Positions 1 to 8,415 are shown, numbered from the stretch's first letter. The stretch: DNA of 59,243 nt from an uncultured Mucilaginibacter sp. (GCA_903863845.1 CAIPDP010000022.1:1-59243), one strand, 5' to 3'. Notes: generated from the sequence alone by a model not told the origin. Program-made: numbers and translations.

Positions 1-98
1 TGCTTACGGCTCATTCCATATTTCTCTGCTAAGATACGATAACCCAAACCTTCATTTGTGTGATCCTGTTTGATCAGTAACGCTACCTTTTTGTCCAT
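1..98 (-). CDS. transposase-like helix-turn-helix protein, 5' fragment (runs off left edge)
   Basis: Reading leftwards from an ATG at 98, the complement encodes about 32 residues beginning MDKKVALLIKQDH and containing GLGYRILAEKYGMSRK. This resembles the helix-turn-helix start of IS3-type OrfA or related transposase proteins, where a 'YRxLAxxYGxS' helix pair binds the element end. The gene is cut by the window edge, so the family, its integrity and the rest of the element cannot be judged. The gene-free, repeat-rich DNA that follows fits an insertion hot spot. A non-transposase HTH protein is possible. Confidence 0.5.
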   Translation of the reverse strand, partial: MDKKVALLIKQDHTNEGLGYRILAEKYGMSRK

Positions 99-650
99 TT
101 TCGATTTACTTGATGTGTAAACCTATTTCAGGACGAGACACACTGAAAACACCCGTTTCTTACCTGTTCTTACCCGAAAATGCACTGTTCTACAGCTATT
201 TATCGTCTAAAAATGGCAGGGTTGTTTCCGGTCGTTTGAACGTTTTTTTTGCAAGTTGTTGATCAGCAGGCGATTAGGTGTTCAAAAAGACCGGCCCGAC
301 CGGAAATTGAAAATAGCTGAAAACCAATACGTTGGGCGCCCAAACACCCGAAAATCTCCAGTCGCACTGAACAAAGTCTGTTATCGCCTGAATATCAATT
401 AGATGCTCAAAAGTCGATCGGTAATTTGAACAAGTAGTTAATAGTCTGATTATCAAGTATGTTTTTTTGGGAACCCGGTTTTTTAATGCGCCGATTTCCG
501 GTGGTGTTCACGGAGTCTCGTGAACAATTGATAATCAGGTGGATATAGTCCGGAGGTCCGAAAGTCCGATAGTCTGGAAGATAAATTTGGGGCAGGTTGA
601 AAAGCCGTCCTTAACTCAAAATCTGTGACTTCCTGACTTTCCGACTCCCG

Positions 651-670
651 ATCCCGATTGCTATCGGGAT
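651..670. repeat. imperfect palindrome of the TCCCGATAGCTATCGGGA family
   Basis: The sequence atcccgattgctatcgggat has two 8-bp arms (ATCCCGAT and ATCGGGAT) around a non-palindromic TGCT centre. It is a one-base variant of the perfect 18-bp palindrome seen at 1495-1512 and 29173-29190. Confidence 0.75.
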
Positions 671-700
671 ACAGACTTCCTACTAATTTTCCTACTTTAG
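660..700 (+). repeat. 41-bp direct repeat, copy 1
   Basis: The 41 bases at 660-700 are identical to 1503-1543. They begin inside the palindrome and end in TACTTTAG, which resembles the Bacteroidota -7 element TAnnTTTG. Sequence after each copy stays loosely alike for about 40 more bases up to the gene start, so copy 1 precedes the HAD gene and copy 2 precedes the ammonia-lyase gene in the same way. A promoter role is inference. Confidence 0.8.
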
Positions 701-789
701 TTCGTTGTATTAAAACCTTTTAAACCATTAAATTTTGTCCACAATACGAATTGGACATATCTCACTTTCGACCAAGCTTAATATCCCTC

Positions 790-1458
790 ATGCAAACCAT
801 TAAAGCACTATTATTCGACCTTGACGGTACCCTGATAGACTCGGAATTTTTTCACTTTGAGTGCTGGAATGAGGTCCTTGAGGAATTTGGGGTTAAATTA
901 ACCTATGCCGACTGGCTAAAGAATTATGCTGGGGTACCATTGCCGGTAAACGCAAAGAATCTGATCGGGAAATATAATATTGTTACACCCATTGATAGCA
1001 TTATTTTGCGAAGAGAAAATTTGACCCTCGAACGTCTGCGAACTAAAGATGTGAATTTAATGCCCTTTGTCAAAGAGTTTCTAGAGTTCGTTAAAGCAAA
1101 AAACTTAAAAATGGCCCTGGTTACTTCGAGTCCACGGAAAGATGTTGAAGCTATATTTGAAAGAAACGAATTAGGGAGATATTTTGATCTGATCATAACC
1201 AGAACAGATGTTACAAAAAGCAAACCAGATCCCGAAAGTTATAATTTATGTAGAGAGCAATTAGGTTGTTTGGCTAATGAATGCCTCGTATTTGAAGATA
1301 CAATAAATGGGGCGAAAGCTGCAAAGGCTGCGGGTCTTACCTGTTATGCCATACAAAGCAATCAGGATGAACATGATAAACTAAAAATAGCCGATCAATT
1401 ATTTCTGGACCTCAATGCCGCTAAGGAATATTTAGTAAATCAGGGTATTATAAAGTGA
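790..1458 (+). CDS. HAD-superfamily hydrolase, beta-phosphoglucomutase-like
   Basis: This 222-residue protein has the HAD signature: DLDGT nucleophile motif near residues 10-14, TSSP (motif II), KPDPESY with the motif III lysine, and the acidic motif IV in VFEDTINGAKAAKAAG. The small alpha-helical cap between motifs I and II is the type of beta-phosphoglucomutase and phosphoglycolate phosphatase. It should act in the cytoplasm on a small phosphorylated metabolite; the substrate cannot be read from sequence. I chose ATG 790 because the HAD core (MQTIKALLFDLDG) starts there; an upstream TTG at 751 would add an unsupported extension. It is separated by 125 bp from the pigment genes and is probably not part of that unit. 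Confidence 0.85.
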   Translation: MQTIKALLFDLDGTLIDSEFFHFECWNEVLEEFGVKLTYADWLKNYAGVPLPVNAKNLIGKYNIVTPIDSIILRRENLTLERLRTKDVNLMPFVKEFLEFVKAKNLKMALVTSSPRKDVEAIFERNELGRYFDLIITRTDVTKSKPDPESYNLCREQLGCLANECLVFEDTINGAKAAKAAGLTCYAIQSNQDEHDKLKIADQLFLDLNAAKEYLVNQGIIK

Positions 1459-1494
1459 GGGTTGCCTGACTAAACGAAAACATTTCTTTCGGAC

Positions 1495-1512
1495 TCCCGA
1501 TAGCTATCGGGA
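1495..1512. repeat. perfect 18-bp palindrome TCCCGATAGCTATCGGGA
   Basis: A perfect palindrome between the HAD gene and the ammonia-lyase gene. The same 18 bases occur inside a kinase reading frame at 29173-29190, and a variant lies at 651-670. It overlaps the second copy of the 41-bp repeat. Confidence 0.85.
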
Positions 1513-1543
1513 TACAGACTTCCTACTAATTTTCCTACTTTAG
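1503..1543 (+). repeat. 41-bp direct repeat, copy 2
   Basis: Identical to 660-700. It ends 40 bp before the ATG of the ammonia-lyase gene, the first gene of the pigment unit, so it may supply or influence that promoter. Confidence 0.8.
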
Positions 1544-1583
1544 CCCATTATTTCAGAACCTGTTAAAACATTATATTTTGCCC

Positions 1584-3134
1584 ATGATAAAAGTTGGACA
1601 AAGCACACTTACGCTCGACGAATTTGCTGAACTGGTCATCAAACACGAAGAACTTGTACTGGAAAAAAACGCACAGGAACAGGTAAAAAGTAGCTTTGAT
1701 TTCCTGAAGCAATTTTCCTCCAATAAGCTCATTTACGGTATCAATACCGGGTTCGGGCCCATGGCGCAATACAAGGTGAGTGAAGAAAATATCCTTCAAT
1801 TGCAATATAATTTGATCCGTAGCCACTCCTCCGGCAGTGGTAAATTGTTGCCGGCACAGCTATCCCGGGCATTAATGGTTAGCCGCCTGAACAGTTTTAT
1901 GAAGGCCTATTCGGGGGTACATACCGAACTGACAGAATTGCTGCGCGACATGATCAATCATGATATTTGCCCCTGTATCTATGAGCATGGTGGCGTTGGC
2001 GCCAGTGGCGACCTGGTGCAGCTGGCACATTTAGGTTTGGTACTGATAGGCGAGGGCGAAGTGCAGTTTGAGGGTGGTATCTACCCAACTGCTGAAATCT
2101 TTAGTCGCTTTGATCTGAAGCCGCTTTCGATACATATTCGGGAAGGATTGGCCGTAATTAATGGCACCTCCGCAATGACCGGCATAGGATTGCTGAATAT
2201 CATCAAGGCAAAAAAACTATTGAACTGGTCGGTTCTCTTCTCGGCCATGATCAATGAAGTGGTGCAGGCATTTGACGATCATTATTCCTATGAATTAAAT
2301 ATTGTTAAACATCATCAGGGACAAAATGCCGTCGCTGGCATGATGCGCGATATTTTGAAAGACAGTAAGCTGATCCGCGATCGCTCTGAACATTTATATA
2401 ATCCGGATAATCTTGACCAAGAAGTATTTGAAGATAAAGTGCAGGAGTATTACTCCTTACGCTGCGTGACCCAGGTTTTAGGCCCCATCTATGATACGAT
2501 CAACCATGCCGGCGATGTGCTGGTCAATGAACTTAATTCTGTCAACGACAATCCGGTGATCGATCACCTGAATCATAATATTTTTCATGGAGGCAATTTC
2601 CACGGCGACTATGTTTCGCTGGAGATGGACAAACTGAAGATAGCGATCACCAAACTCTCGATGTTAAGCGAAAGACAGCTCAACTATTTACTTAATAACA
2701 AGCTAAACCAGAAATTGCCTCCCTTTGTTAACCTGGGTGTTTTAGGCTTTAACTTTGGCATGCAGGGCATGCAGTTTACCGCAACTTCCACCGTGGCAGA
2801 AAACCAAACACTTTCTTTCCCGATGTATGTGCATAGTATACCAAACAATAACGATAACCAGGATATTGTAAGCATGGGATGCAATGCAGCCTTAATGACC
2901 AAACGGGTGATCGATAATTCGTTCGAGGTATTGGCCATTCACCTAGTGACTATATTGCAGGCTATTGATTACCTTGAATGTGAGGACAAGCTGTCGTCTA
3001 TTTCAAAATCATTATACGATAAAGTAAGACCTGTTTTTCCAAAATTTGTCGAAGATAAAGCCCGCTATAAAGAAATTGCATTGGTAAAGGATTTCCTGGA
3101 GCAGGCAGATACTTTTAATTTTGCAACTAAATGA
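1584..3134 (+). CDS. aromatic amino acid ammonia-lyase, probable tyrosine ammonia-lyase
   Basis: This 516-residue protein belongs to the HAL/PAL/TAL family, which uses a self-formed MIO electrophile to remove ammonia from an aromatic amino acid. The MIO tripeptide is A140-S141-G142 in GGVGASGDLVQLAHL; the catalytic tyrosine is in YGINTGFGP near residue 51. It strongly resembles from memory the tyrosine ammonia-lyase of the Flavobacterium johnsoniae flexirubin cluster, so the likely product is 4-coumarate, the starter of the aryl-polyene chain. The substrate pair is S80-H81, as in histidine lyases, so tyrosine rests on similarity and context; no hut genes are nearby. I use ATG 1584 rather than TTG 1578. 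A TATTTTGCCC stretch lies directly before the ATG, suggesting a very short leader. The stop overlaps the next start (ATGA). Confidence 0.9.
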   Translation: MIKVGQSTLTLDEFAELVIKHEELVLEKNAQEQVKSSFDFLKQFSSNKLIYGINTGFGPMAQYKVSEENILQLQYNLIRSHSSGSGKLLPAQLSRALMVSRLNSFMKAYSGVHTELTELLRDMINHDICPCIYEHGGVGASGDLVQLAHLGLVLIGEGEVQFEGGIYPTAEIFSRFDLKPLSIHIREGLAVINGTSAMTGIGLLNIIKAKKLLNWSVLFSAMINEVVQAFDDHYSYELNIVKHHQGQNAVAGMMRDILKDSKLIRDRSEHLYNPDNLDQEVFEDKVQEYYSLRCVTQVLGPIYDTINHAGDVLVNELNSVNDNPVIDHLNHNIFHGGNFHGDYVSLEMDKLKIAITKLSMLSERQLNYLLNNKLNQKLPPFVNLGVLGFNFGMQGMQFTATSTVAENQTLSFPMYVHSIPNNNDNQDIVSMGCNAALMTKRVIDNSFEVLAIHLVTILQAIDYLECEDKLSSISKSLYDKVRPVFPKFVEDKARYKEIALVKDFLEQADTFNFATK

Positions 3135-3859
3135 AATATGCACTGGTAACCGGCGGATCGAGGGGTATTGGCAGAGCCATCGCCCTGGAGATGGCATCAT
3201 CAGGGTACCTGGTACTGATCAACTATAAAAGCAATCATACTGAAGCGCAGCATACGCTTGACGTGATCAGGCAGGCCGGTGGCGATGGTGAACTGCTGCC
3301 TTTTGATGTTGCTGATAAAGTTCAGATACAGCAAATTTTAGGAGGATGGATTGATGCCCATCCCGAAAAGGAGATTGAGGTATTGGTGAACAATGCCGGC
3401 ATCCGCAACGATAGTCTTTTAGCCTGGATGGAAGAATCGCAATGGACAGATGTGATCAATACCAATCTGGATAGTTTCTTTTATGTAACGCGACTGGTGC
3501 TGCATGGTATGATCACCCGAAAATATGGGCGCATTATCAATGTGGTATCCCTTTCCGGTTTAAAAGGACTGGCTGGCCAAACTAATTATTCGGCGGCTAA
3601 AGCGGGCGTTATTGGCGCGACCAAGGCCCTGGCCCTGGAAGTGGCCCGGCAGGGAATTACAGTAAATGCCCTGGCACCCGGTTTTATCAAAACCGATATG
3701 ACTGAAGGACTCGATGAAAAAGAATTAAAAGCCCTTATACCGGCAAGGCGTTTTGGTTTGCCGCAAGAGGTAGCGCATGCCGCAGGCTTTTTTGCTTCAA
3801 AGGGATCGGCCTATATTACCGGCCAGGTATTATCTATTAACGGAGGTTTATATACCTGA
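3131..3859 (+). CDS. 3-oxoacyl-ACP reductase (FabG-like SDR) of the pigment cluster
   Basis: A 242-residue short-chain dehydrogenase/reductase. It shows the NADP(H)-binding TGGSRGIG motif at residues 8-15, NNAG near residue 89, a catalytic Ser in VVSLSG, the YSAAK active-site pair and the PGFIKTDM loop, ending in the usual NGGLYT. In aryl-polyene and flexirubin pathways a FabG-type enzyme reduces the beta-keto group after each chain extension. The start overlaps the lyase stop by four bases, so translation is probably coupled. A housekeeping FabG would look similar; the position inside the unit argues for a dedicated pigment enzyme. Confidence 0.9.
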   Translation: MKYALVTGGSRGIGRAIALEMASSGYLVLINYKSNHTEAQHTLDVIRQAGGDGELLPFDVADKVQIQQILGGWIDAHPEKEIEVLVNNAGIRNDSLLAWMEESQWTDVINTNLDSFFYVTRLVLHGMITRKYGRIINVVSLSGLKGLAGQTNYSAAKAGVIGATKALALEVARQGITVNALAPGFIKTDMTEGLDEKELKALIPARRFGLPQEVAHAAGFFASKGSAYITGQVLSINGGLYT

Positions 3860-3860
3860 T

Positions 3861-4283
3861 ATGGAACTGCCGATAGCGCATATCGTCGACCTTATCCCAC
3901 AAAAAGCTCCTTTCGTAATGGTGGGCAAATTGCTGCAAAGCGATGAAGAGTCGACCAAAAGTAGTTTCAGGATCCAGTCTGATAATATTTTTGTGAGATC
4001 GGGGTTTTTCCAGGAAGCAGGGCTGATGGAAAATATCGCACAAACGGCGGCTTTGCGTACAGGCTATTCGGCACAACTTCAAGGTGAGCCTGTTACGGTG
4101 GGTTATATCGGCGCCGTTAATAATTTCGAAATATTCGAGCTGCCAAAAGTTGGCGATGAGATCATTACCAGCGTTAAAGTATTAACCCAGGTTTTGGGTA
4201 TCACGGTTCTATCAGGCGAAATTTGGCTGAAGGACAACTTTTTGGCGAAATGTGAAATGAAGGTAATCGTAAAAAACGAATGA
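3861..4283 (+). CDS. hot-dog 3-hydroxyacyl-ACP dehydratase, ApeP-like (COG4706)
   Basis: A 140-residue hot-dog-fold protein starting MELPIAHIVDLIPQKAPFVM one base after the fabG-like stop. The opening 'DLIPQKAPFVMV' and the later GLMENIAQTAALRTG are typical of the predicted 3-hydroxyacyl-ACP dehydratases found in aryl-polyene clusters. It keeps the glutamate of the central helix (MENIAQ) but lacks the GHFPGHP histidine motif of FabZ, as expected for this subfamily. It should dehydrate the growing polyene or help hold the acyl-ACP. It overlaps the following ketosynthase gene by four bases. Confidence 0.82.
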   Translation: MELPIAHIVDLIPQKAPFVMVGKLLQSDEESTKSSFRIQSDNIFVRSGFFQEAGLMENIAQTAALRTGYSAQLQGEPVTVGYIGAVNNFEIFELPKVGDEIITSVKVLTQVLGITVLSGEIWLKDNFLAKCEMKVIVKNE

Positions 4284-5407
4284 GGATGAAAGGCCGGGAT
4301 GTTTTTGTAATTGCGGATAATGTGTTTACGCCACTGGGTAAAACTACAGCAGAAAATTTCGCGCAGTTAAAGCAAAATATTACTGGATTAAAGCAATATG
4401 CTAACGCTTCGGGGACTTATTTCGCCTCACTTTTTGAAAGTAACCAATTCCCAAAAAGTAGTTCGGGCTATACAAAATTCGAACAATTGCTGATCGCCTC
4501 AATTCAGAATGCTTTGAATAGCAGCGGACTTTCAGCCAGCAACGAAAGAACAATTTTGATCATTTCTTCTACCAAAGGCAATATCGGCTTACTGGAAACT
4601 GAAGCCTTTAGTCCTGCTTTGCAGGAAAGGATCGGTTTATCCCATTCGGCCAAATTACTCGCAGACCACTTTGGTTTTAAAAACCAGCCGGTAGTGGTTT
4701 CAAATGCCTGCGTGTCTGGTGTTGTTGCGATCATGACGGGAATGCGATTGTTGCGAACCGGGCAATATGAACATGCGGTAATTGTTGGAGCCGACCTGAT
4801 CTCGGAATTTATTTTATCGGGGTTCCAATCCTTCCAGGCACTAAGCTCAAAACCTTGCCGGCCATTTGATAAAAGCAGGGATGGGCTCAATTTAGGTGAA
4901 GGCGCAGCAATAATGATTTTATCGTCAGACAAAAAATACGCAGGCGAAGTGAAGGTTTTGGGCGGAGGCATCAGCAATGATGCTAACCATATCTCGGGCC
5001 CATCCCGAACGGGGCAGGAATTGGCCAATGCCATTGAAGCGGCATTGAAAGATGCAGCAATAGTGTCCGACGAAGTTGATTTTATATCGGCACATGGCAC
5101 AGCGACGCCCTATAACGACGAGATGGAAGCCAATGCCATAGGCCTTGCCGGCTTGCAGAACGTGCCGTTGAACAGCCTGAAAGGTTATTACGGGCACACG
5201 CTTGGTGCTGCCGGTTTGATCGAGTCGGTGATCTCCATACGATCGCTCAAAGAGGGTCATTTTATAGCCACACCGGGTTTTGAAGAAATTGGTGTCACCA
5301 GGCCGGTAAATGTGATCAATGGCGAAAGGTATATCCCGGCTAAAAACCTGCTTAAAACCGCCTCGGGTTTTGGGGGTTGTAACGCTGCTGTGGTTTTTGG
5401 CAAATAA
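4280..5407 (+). CDS. beta-ketoacyl-ACP synthase (ketosynthase) of the pigment cluster
   Basis: A 375-residue thiolase-fold ketosynthase with a complete catalytic triad: C144 in SNACVSG, H272 in SAHGTATPYND and H306 in YGHTLGAAG. It should extend the coumaroyl/polyene chain on an ACP by decarboxylative condensation with malonyl-ACP. At 375 residues it is shorter than FabF (about 410), as is common for ketosynthases of this cluster type. ATG 4280 overlaps the dehydratase stop; a second ATG six bases on is also possible. The open frame ends in FGFGGCNAAVVFGK-like sequence, typical of the family C-terminus. Confidence 0.9.
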   Translation: MRMKGRDVFVIADNVFTPLGKTTAENFAQLKQNITGLKQYANASGTYFASLFESNQFPKSSSGYTKFEQLLIASIQNALNSSGLSASNERTILIISSTKGNIGLLETEAFSPALQERIGLSHSAKLLADHFGFKNQPVVVSNACVSGVVAIMTGMRLLRTGQYEHAVIVGADLISEFILSGFQSFQALSSKPCRPFDKSRDGLNLGEGAAIMILSSDKKYAGEVKVLGGGISNDANHISGPSRTGQELANAIEAALKDAAIVSDEVDFISAHGTATPYNDEMEANAIGLAGLQNVPLNSLKGYYGHTLGAAGLIESVISIRSLKEGHFIATPGFEEIGVTRPVNVINGERYIPAKNLLKTASGFGGCNAAVVFGK

Positions 5408-5417
5408 TCGGTTATTT

Positions 5418-6062
5418 TTGGAGCAAAGGATCAAAATTTTGTCGGCTACACATTTTATAACCAGCAGTTCCGGTATCGGTAATGGTTTCGTTCAAAAAGA
5501 TGGGAAACCGCTTTTTGAAAACACTGTTCCGCAGGGTGCCGCTTTCCTGCTTTCGGTTTATCAGCATTTTGGCTTTAATTATCCGAAGTTTTATAAAATG
5601 GATAACCTGGCCAAACTAGGCTGGCTTGCAGCAGAGATATTATTGAAAGACAATTTTAAAAGAGAAAATTACCAGGCTGAGTGGGTTGGATTGGTTTTTG
5701 CCAATAAAAATTCGAGTTTAGACGATGATATAAAATACTGGGAATCGGTTAAAGAGATTGCCAGCCCCTCCTTATTCGTTTACACCCTGCCCAATATTGT
5801 CATCGGCGAAATTTGTATCCGTAATGGTTTTAAAGGCGAGCATACCTTTTTCATCCAGGAAAAATTTGACGCAAATTTTATCGTTCAGCAGGTAAATTAT
5901 TTGTTGGATAATGATATTTTGGATGCCTGTATTTGCGGCTGGGTCGATTTTTTAGAAAAGGATTTTAAGGCAGTTCTGTTTTTGGTTGAAAAGAAAGCTA
6001 ATGATTTAGCTATGGCTTTCAACGCCGAAAATGCTACATCTGTTTTTAACCTTTCAGCGTAG
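5418..6062 (+). CDS. short ketosynthase-like protein of the pigment cluster, function unknown
   Basis: A 214-residue protein if TTG 5418 is the start (MEQRIKILSATHFITSSSG). No in-frame ATG fits the start well, and the frame upstream lies inside the previous ketosynthase. Residues about 50-75 (KFYKMDNLAKLGWLAAEIL) resemble the helix that follows the N-terminal strand in ketosynthases, and a VIGEICIRNGFKGEHTFF region resembles the interface around the nucleophile, but no catalytic Cys-His-His set is present. Similar small 'beta-ketoacyl synthase-like' proteins occur in flexirubin clusters. It may be a structural partner or remnant of a ketosynthase. I do not know its function. Confidence 0.7.
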   Translation: MEQRIKILSATHFITSSSGIGNGFVQKDGKPLFENTVPQGAAFLLSVYQHFGFNYPKFYKMDNLAKLGWLAAEILLKDNFKRENYQAEWVGLVFANKNSSLDDDIKYWESVKEIASPSLFVYTLPNIVIGEICIRNGFKGEHTFFIQEKFDANFIVQQVNYLLDNDILDACICGWVDFLEKDFKAVLFLVEKKANDLAMAFNAENATSVFNLSA

Positions 6063-6150
6063 ATAAACAATAAACGTTGCCTCGGCATCGGTAAGCATAA
6101 ATATTAAAAATTTCAAGTGCGCGGCTTCGCGTACGATGTGGTTAATGGAT

Positions 6151-7350
6151 ATGAGTTCAAAGGTATACATAGTAGGATTGGGGGTTATTTCGGGTATCGG
6201 AAATAATATAGCGGAGCATTTAGCATCTTTTGAGCGGGAAGAAGCCGGTATGGCTGAGATCAGCAAACTCAATACGATCCATCAGGGCGAACTGCCTGTG
6301 GCTGAAGTAAAGCTAAGCAATGAAGAATTGATAGCTTTTACCGGTCTGCCTGTAAACAGCAGCCGCACCTCCTTATTAAGCAGTGTCGCCGCCAAACAGG
6401 CCTTGGATGACGCTGCCATACCAGATCTCGATACATTTCGCGTGGGTTTCGTTTCTGCCAATACCGTGGGCGGTATGGATCAGAGCGAGGATTTTTTCGT
6501 CGATTTTTTAGCAGATAACAGCAAGGGTAAACTTCGGCACGTTCATGATCACGAATGTGGCAGTATCACCGAGGTGGTTGCCAGCCAGTTGGGTATTCAT
6601 GATATCGTTACAACCATCAGCACAGCCTGTTCATCTTCAGCCAACGCTATATTTTATGCTGCGCGGCTCATTAAAAATGATATCGCCGATGTGGTGATAG
6701 CCGGGGGTGCCGACTCATTGACCAAGTTTACGCTTAACGGCTTCAACACGCTGATGATACTCGATAAAGAGTTTTGCAAACCCTTTGACGAAAACCGTGC
6801 GGGCCTTAACCTGGGTGAAGGGGCAGGATACCTGGTGCTGGTATCCGATAAAGTAATGAGAACATTGAACAGAAAGCCTTACGGCCTGCTCAGCGGGTAT
6901 AATAATAGCAATGATGCCTTTCATCAAACAGCCTCTTCGCCCGAAGGCACCGGTTCGTACTTTGCCATGAAAGGCGCACTGGCAAAGGCAGGTTTGCAAC
7001 CAGGCGATATCAGCTATATCAACCTGCACGGAACCGGTACACCAAATAACGATAGTGCCGAGGGTACCGCCATCAAACGTGTATTTGACCCTTTTTACCC
7101 GCCAATGAGCTCCACAAAATCTTATACCGGGCATACGCTGGGAGCAAGTGGAGGGATAGAGGCTGTTTTTTCGGTGCTTGCTCTTGAACATCAAATCATT
7201 TATCCCAACTTAAGGTTTAGCACACCCATGAGCGAAATGCCATTTGCACCGGTGACCAGCTTTTTGAAAGATCGGCCTGTAAAACATGTATTGTCAAATT
7301 CATTTGGTTTTGGGGGTAATTGTACCTCATTAATTTTTTCTGTTGCCTGA
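6151..7350 (+). CDS. beta-ketoacyl-ACP synthase (second ketosynthase of unit A)
   Basis: A 399-residue ketosynthase with the full triad: C160 in TISTACSSSANA, H293 in NLHGTGTPNND and H328 in YTGHTLGASGG. The start is taken at ATG 6151 (MSSKVYIVGLGVISG), where the family begins; ATGs at 6136 and 6145 would add a few residues. It is followed after one base by a cysteine-less ketosynthase homologue, the arrangement of a ketosynthase and chain-length-factor heterodimer in type II polyketide and aryl-polyene systems. It most likely performs the repeated elongation of the polyene. Confidence 0.9.
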   Translation: MSSKVYIVGLGVISGIGNNIAEHLASFEREEAGMAEISKLNTIHQGELPVAEVKLSNEELIAFTGLPVNSSRTSLLSSVAAKQALDDAAIPDLDTFRVGFVSANTVGGMDQSEDFFVDFLADNSKGKLRHVHDHECGSITEVVASQLGIHDIVTTISTACSSSANAIFYAARLIKNDIADVVIAGGADSLTKFTLNGFNTLMILDKEFCKPFDENRAGLNLGEGAGYLVLVSDKVMRTLNRKPYGLLSGYNNSNDAFHQTASSPEGTGSYFAMKGALAKAGLQPGDISYINLHGTGTPNNDSAEGTAIKRVFDPFYPPMSSTKSYTGHTLGASGGIEAVFSVLALEHQIIYPNLRFSTPMSEMPFAPVTSFLKDRPVKHVLSNSFGFGGNCTSLIFSVA

Positions 7351-7351
7351 T

Positions 7352-8407
7352 ATGAAAGTGTATATCCGTTCTGCTGCCAGCATATCAGCACAAAAAACTT
7401 TTAAGCAAAATGGTTTTTTAGATGAGGTGATCGAGTATACCGGTACCCGGCTGCCGGTGATCGAGCCCGACTTTAAAGCATATATCGATCCCAAACTGAT
7501 CAGGCGTATGAGCCATGTAATCAAACGGGGAGTCGCGGCAGCCAGCGAATGTTTGAAAGAGGCTGAAGTGGACATGCCAGGCGCCATTATTACCGGTACG
7601 GCCTTTGGTTGTATGGAGGATACCATTACCTTTTTAACGCGCATCGTAGAAGGCAATGAAGAGATGCTGCCACCAACGGCTTTTATCCAATCGACCCACA
7701 ATACCGTGGCAGCGCAGATCGCACTGATGTTGAAATGCCATGCCTACAACAATACTTTTGTACATAAAGGTGTGTCCTTTGAGCACGCCCTGCTGGATGC
7801 CATCATGTTGTTAAATGAGCAAGAGGCAGATAACATCCTTGTTGGCGGTACCGAAGAAATGGTGGATACAAGTTTTAAAGTACTCTCCCGTTTGGGCCTT
7901 TATAAACGCTGGCCGGTATCCAATTTAGCATTGATGCATACTATATCAGCTGGTACCATTGGTGGAGAGGGCGCCGCTTTTTTCCTGTTAAGTGATAAGG
8001 CCGATCCGGCTAACCTTGCAGAACTGCGTGCACTGAAAATCCTTTTCGAACCTGAAAATATCGGACAAAGCATTTTAGCTTTATTAAAAGAGCATAATAT
8101 TAAGCCGGAAGACATAGACCTGCTGATCACAGGTAAAAATGGCGATACCCGGAACGATGCGGTTTATCAGCAAGTGATCTCAGCTATTTTCCCGGAACAC
8201 CCGATTGCTAACTATAAGCACCTTTGCGGCGAATACCCGGTTGCTAATTCATTTGGGCTATGGCTTGCTGCCAATATCCTTAAAAATGCTAGTGTACCCG
8301 AGGTGCTGTTGGAACGGGCAGCCCCAAACCTGAAGCCTAAAAAAGTATTACTCTATAATCACTATCAAAACAAGTATCATTCGCTGATGTTGCTTGATGC
8401 TGTTTAG
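7352..8407 (+). CDS. ketosynthase homologue lacking the catalytic cysteine, chain-length-factor-like
   Basis: A 351-residue thiolase-fold protein that aligns with the preceding ketosynthase but has lost catalysis. Where that enzyme has T-I-S-T-A-C, this one has T-F-V-H-K-G, putting G140 in the place of the nucleophile, and the first catalytic His is replaced in GKNGDTRND. The second His survives in NYKHLCGEYP. Cysteine-less partners of this kind (KS-beta, chain length factor) pair with an active ketosynthase and set chain length. ATG 7352 follows the ketosynthase stop by one base, which fits equal production of the two subunits. The chain-length-factor role is inference; the Cys-to-Gly change is seen. 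Confidence 0.83.
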   Translation: MKVYIRSAASISAQKTFKQNGFLDEVIEYTGTRLPVIEPDFKAYIDPKLIRRMSHVIKRGVAAASECLKEAEVDMPGAIITGTAFGCMEDTITFLTRIVEGNEEMLPPTAFIQSTHNTVAAQIALMLKCHAYNNTFVHKGVSFEHALLDAIMLLNEQEADNILVGGTEEMVDTSFKVLSRLGLYKRWPVSNLALMHTISAGTIGGEGAAFFLLSDKADPANLAELRALKILFEPENIGQSILALLKEHNIKPEDIDLLITGKNGDTRNDAVYQQVISAIFPEHPIANYKHLCGEYPVANSFGLWLAANILKNASVPEVLLERAAPNLKPKKVLLYNHYQNKYHSLMLLDAV

Positions 8408-8415
8408 ATTTGCCT

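Larger units (their letters stand above)
99..789. other. gene-free, repeat-rich region
   Basis: About 690 bp with no credible gene. It holds a small hairpin at 505-526 (8-bp stem, loop GAGTCT), a stretch of 'gtccgaaagtccgatagtc' type repeats at about 548-580 that recurs in reverse complement at about 626-647, an imperfect palindrome at 651-670 and the first copy of a 41-bp direct repeat at 660-700. The 60-codon open frame on the minus strand at 274-456 has no recognisable features and overlaps the repeats. The region lies between a transposase-like fragment and the HAD gene and may be the remains of insertions. Confidence 0.6.

Noticed and set aside
274..456. 60-codon reading frame on the minus strand
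   Set aside because: No recognisable protein features, overlaps repeat-rich DNA and has no plausible partner or start signal.
1584..3134. Histidine ammonia-lyase of a histidine-use pathway
   Set aside because: No hutU, hutI or hutG neighbours; the gene heads a pigment unit and resembles the flexirubin tyrosine lyase.
4504..5100. 198-codon frame opposite the first ketosynthase
   Set aside because: It is antisense to a gene with intact catalytic motifs and encodes low-complexity Ser/Pro/Leu-rich sequence without a known domain.
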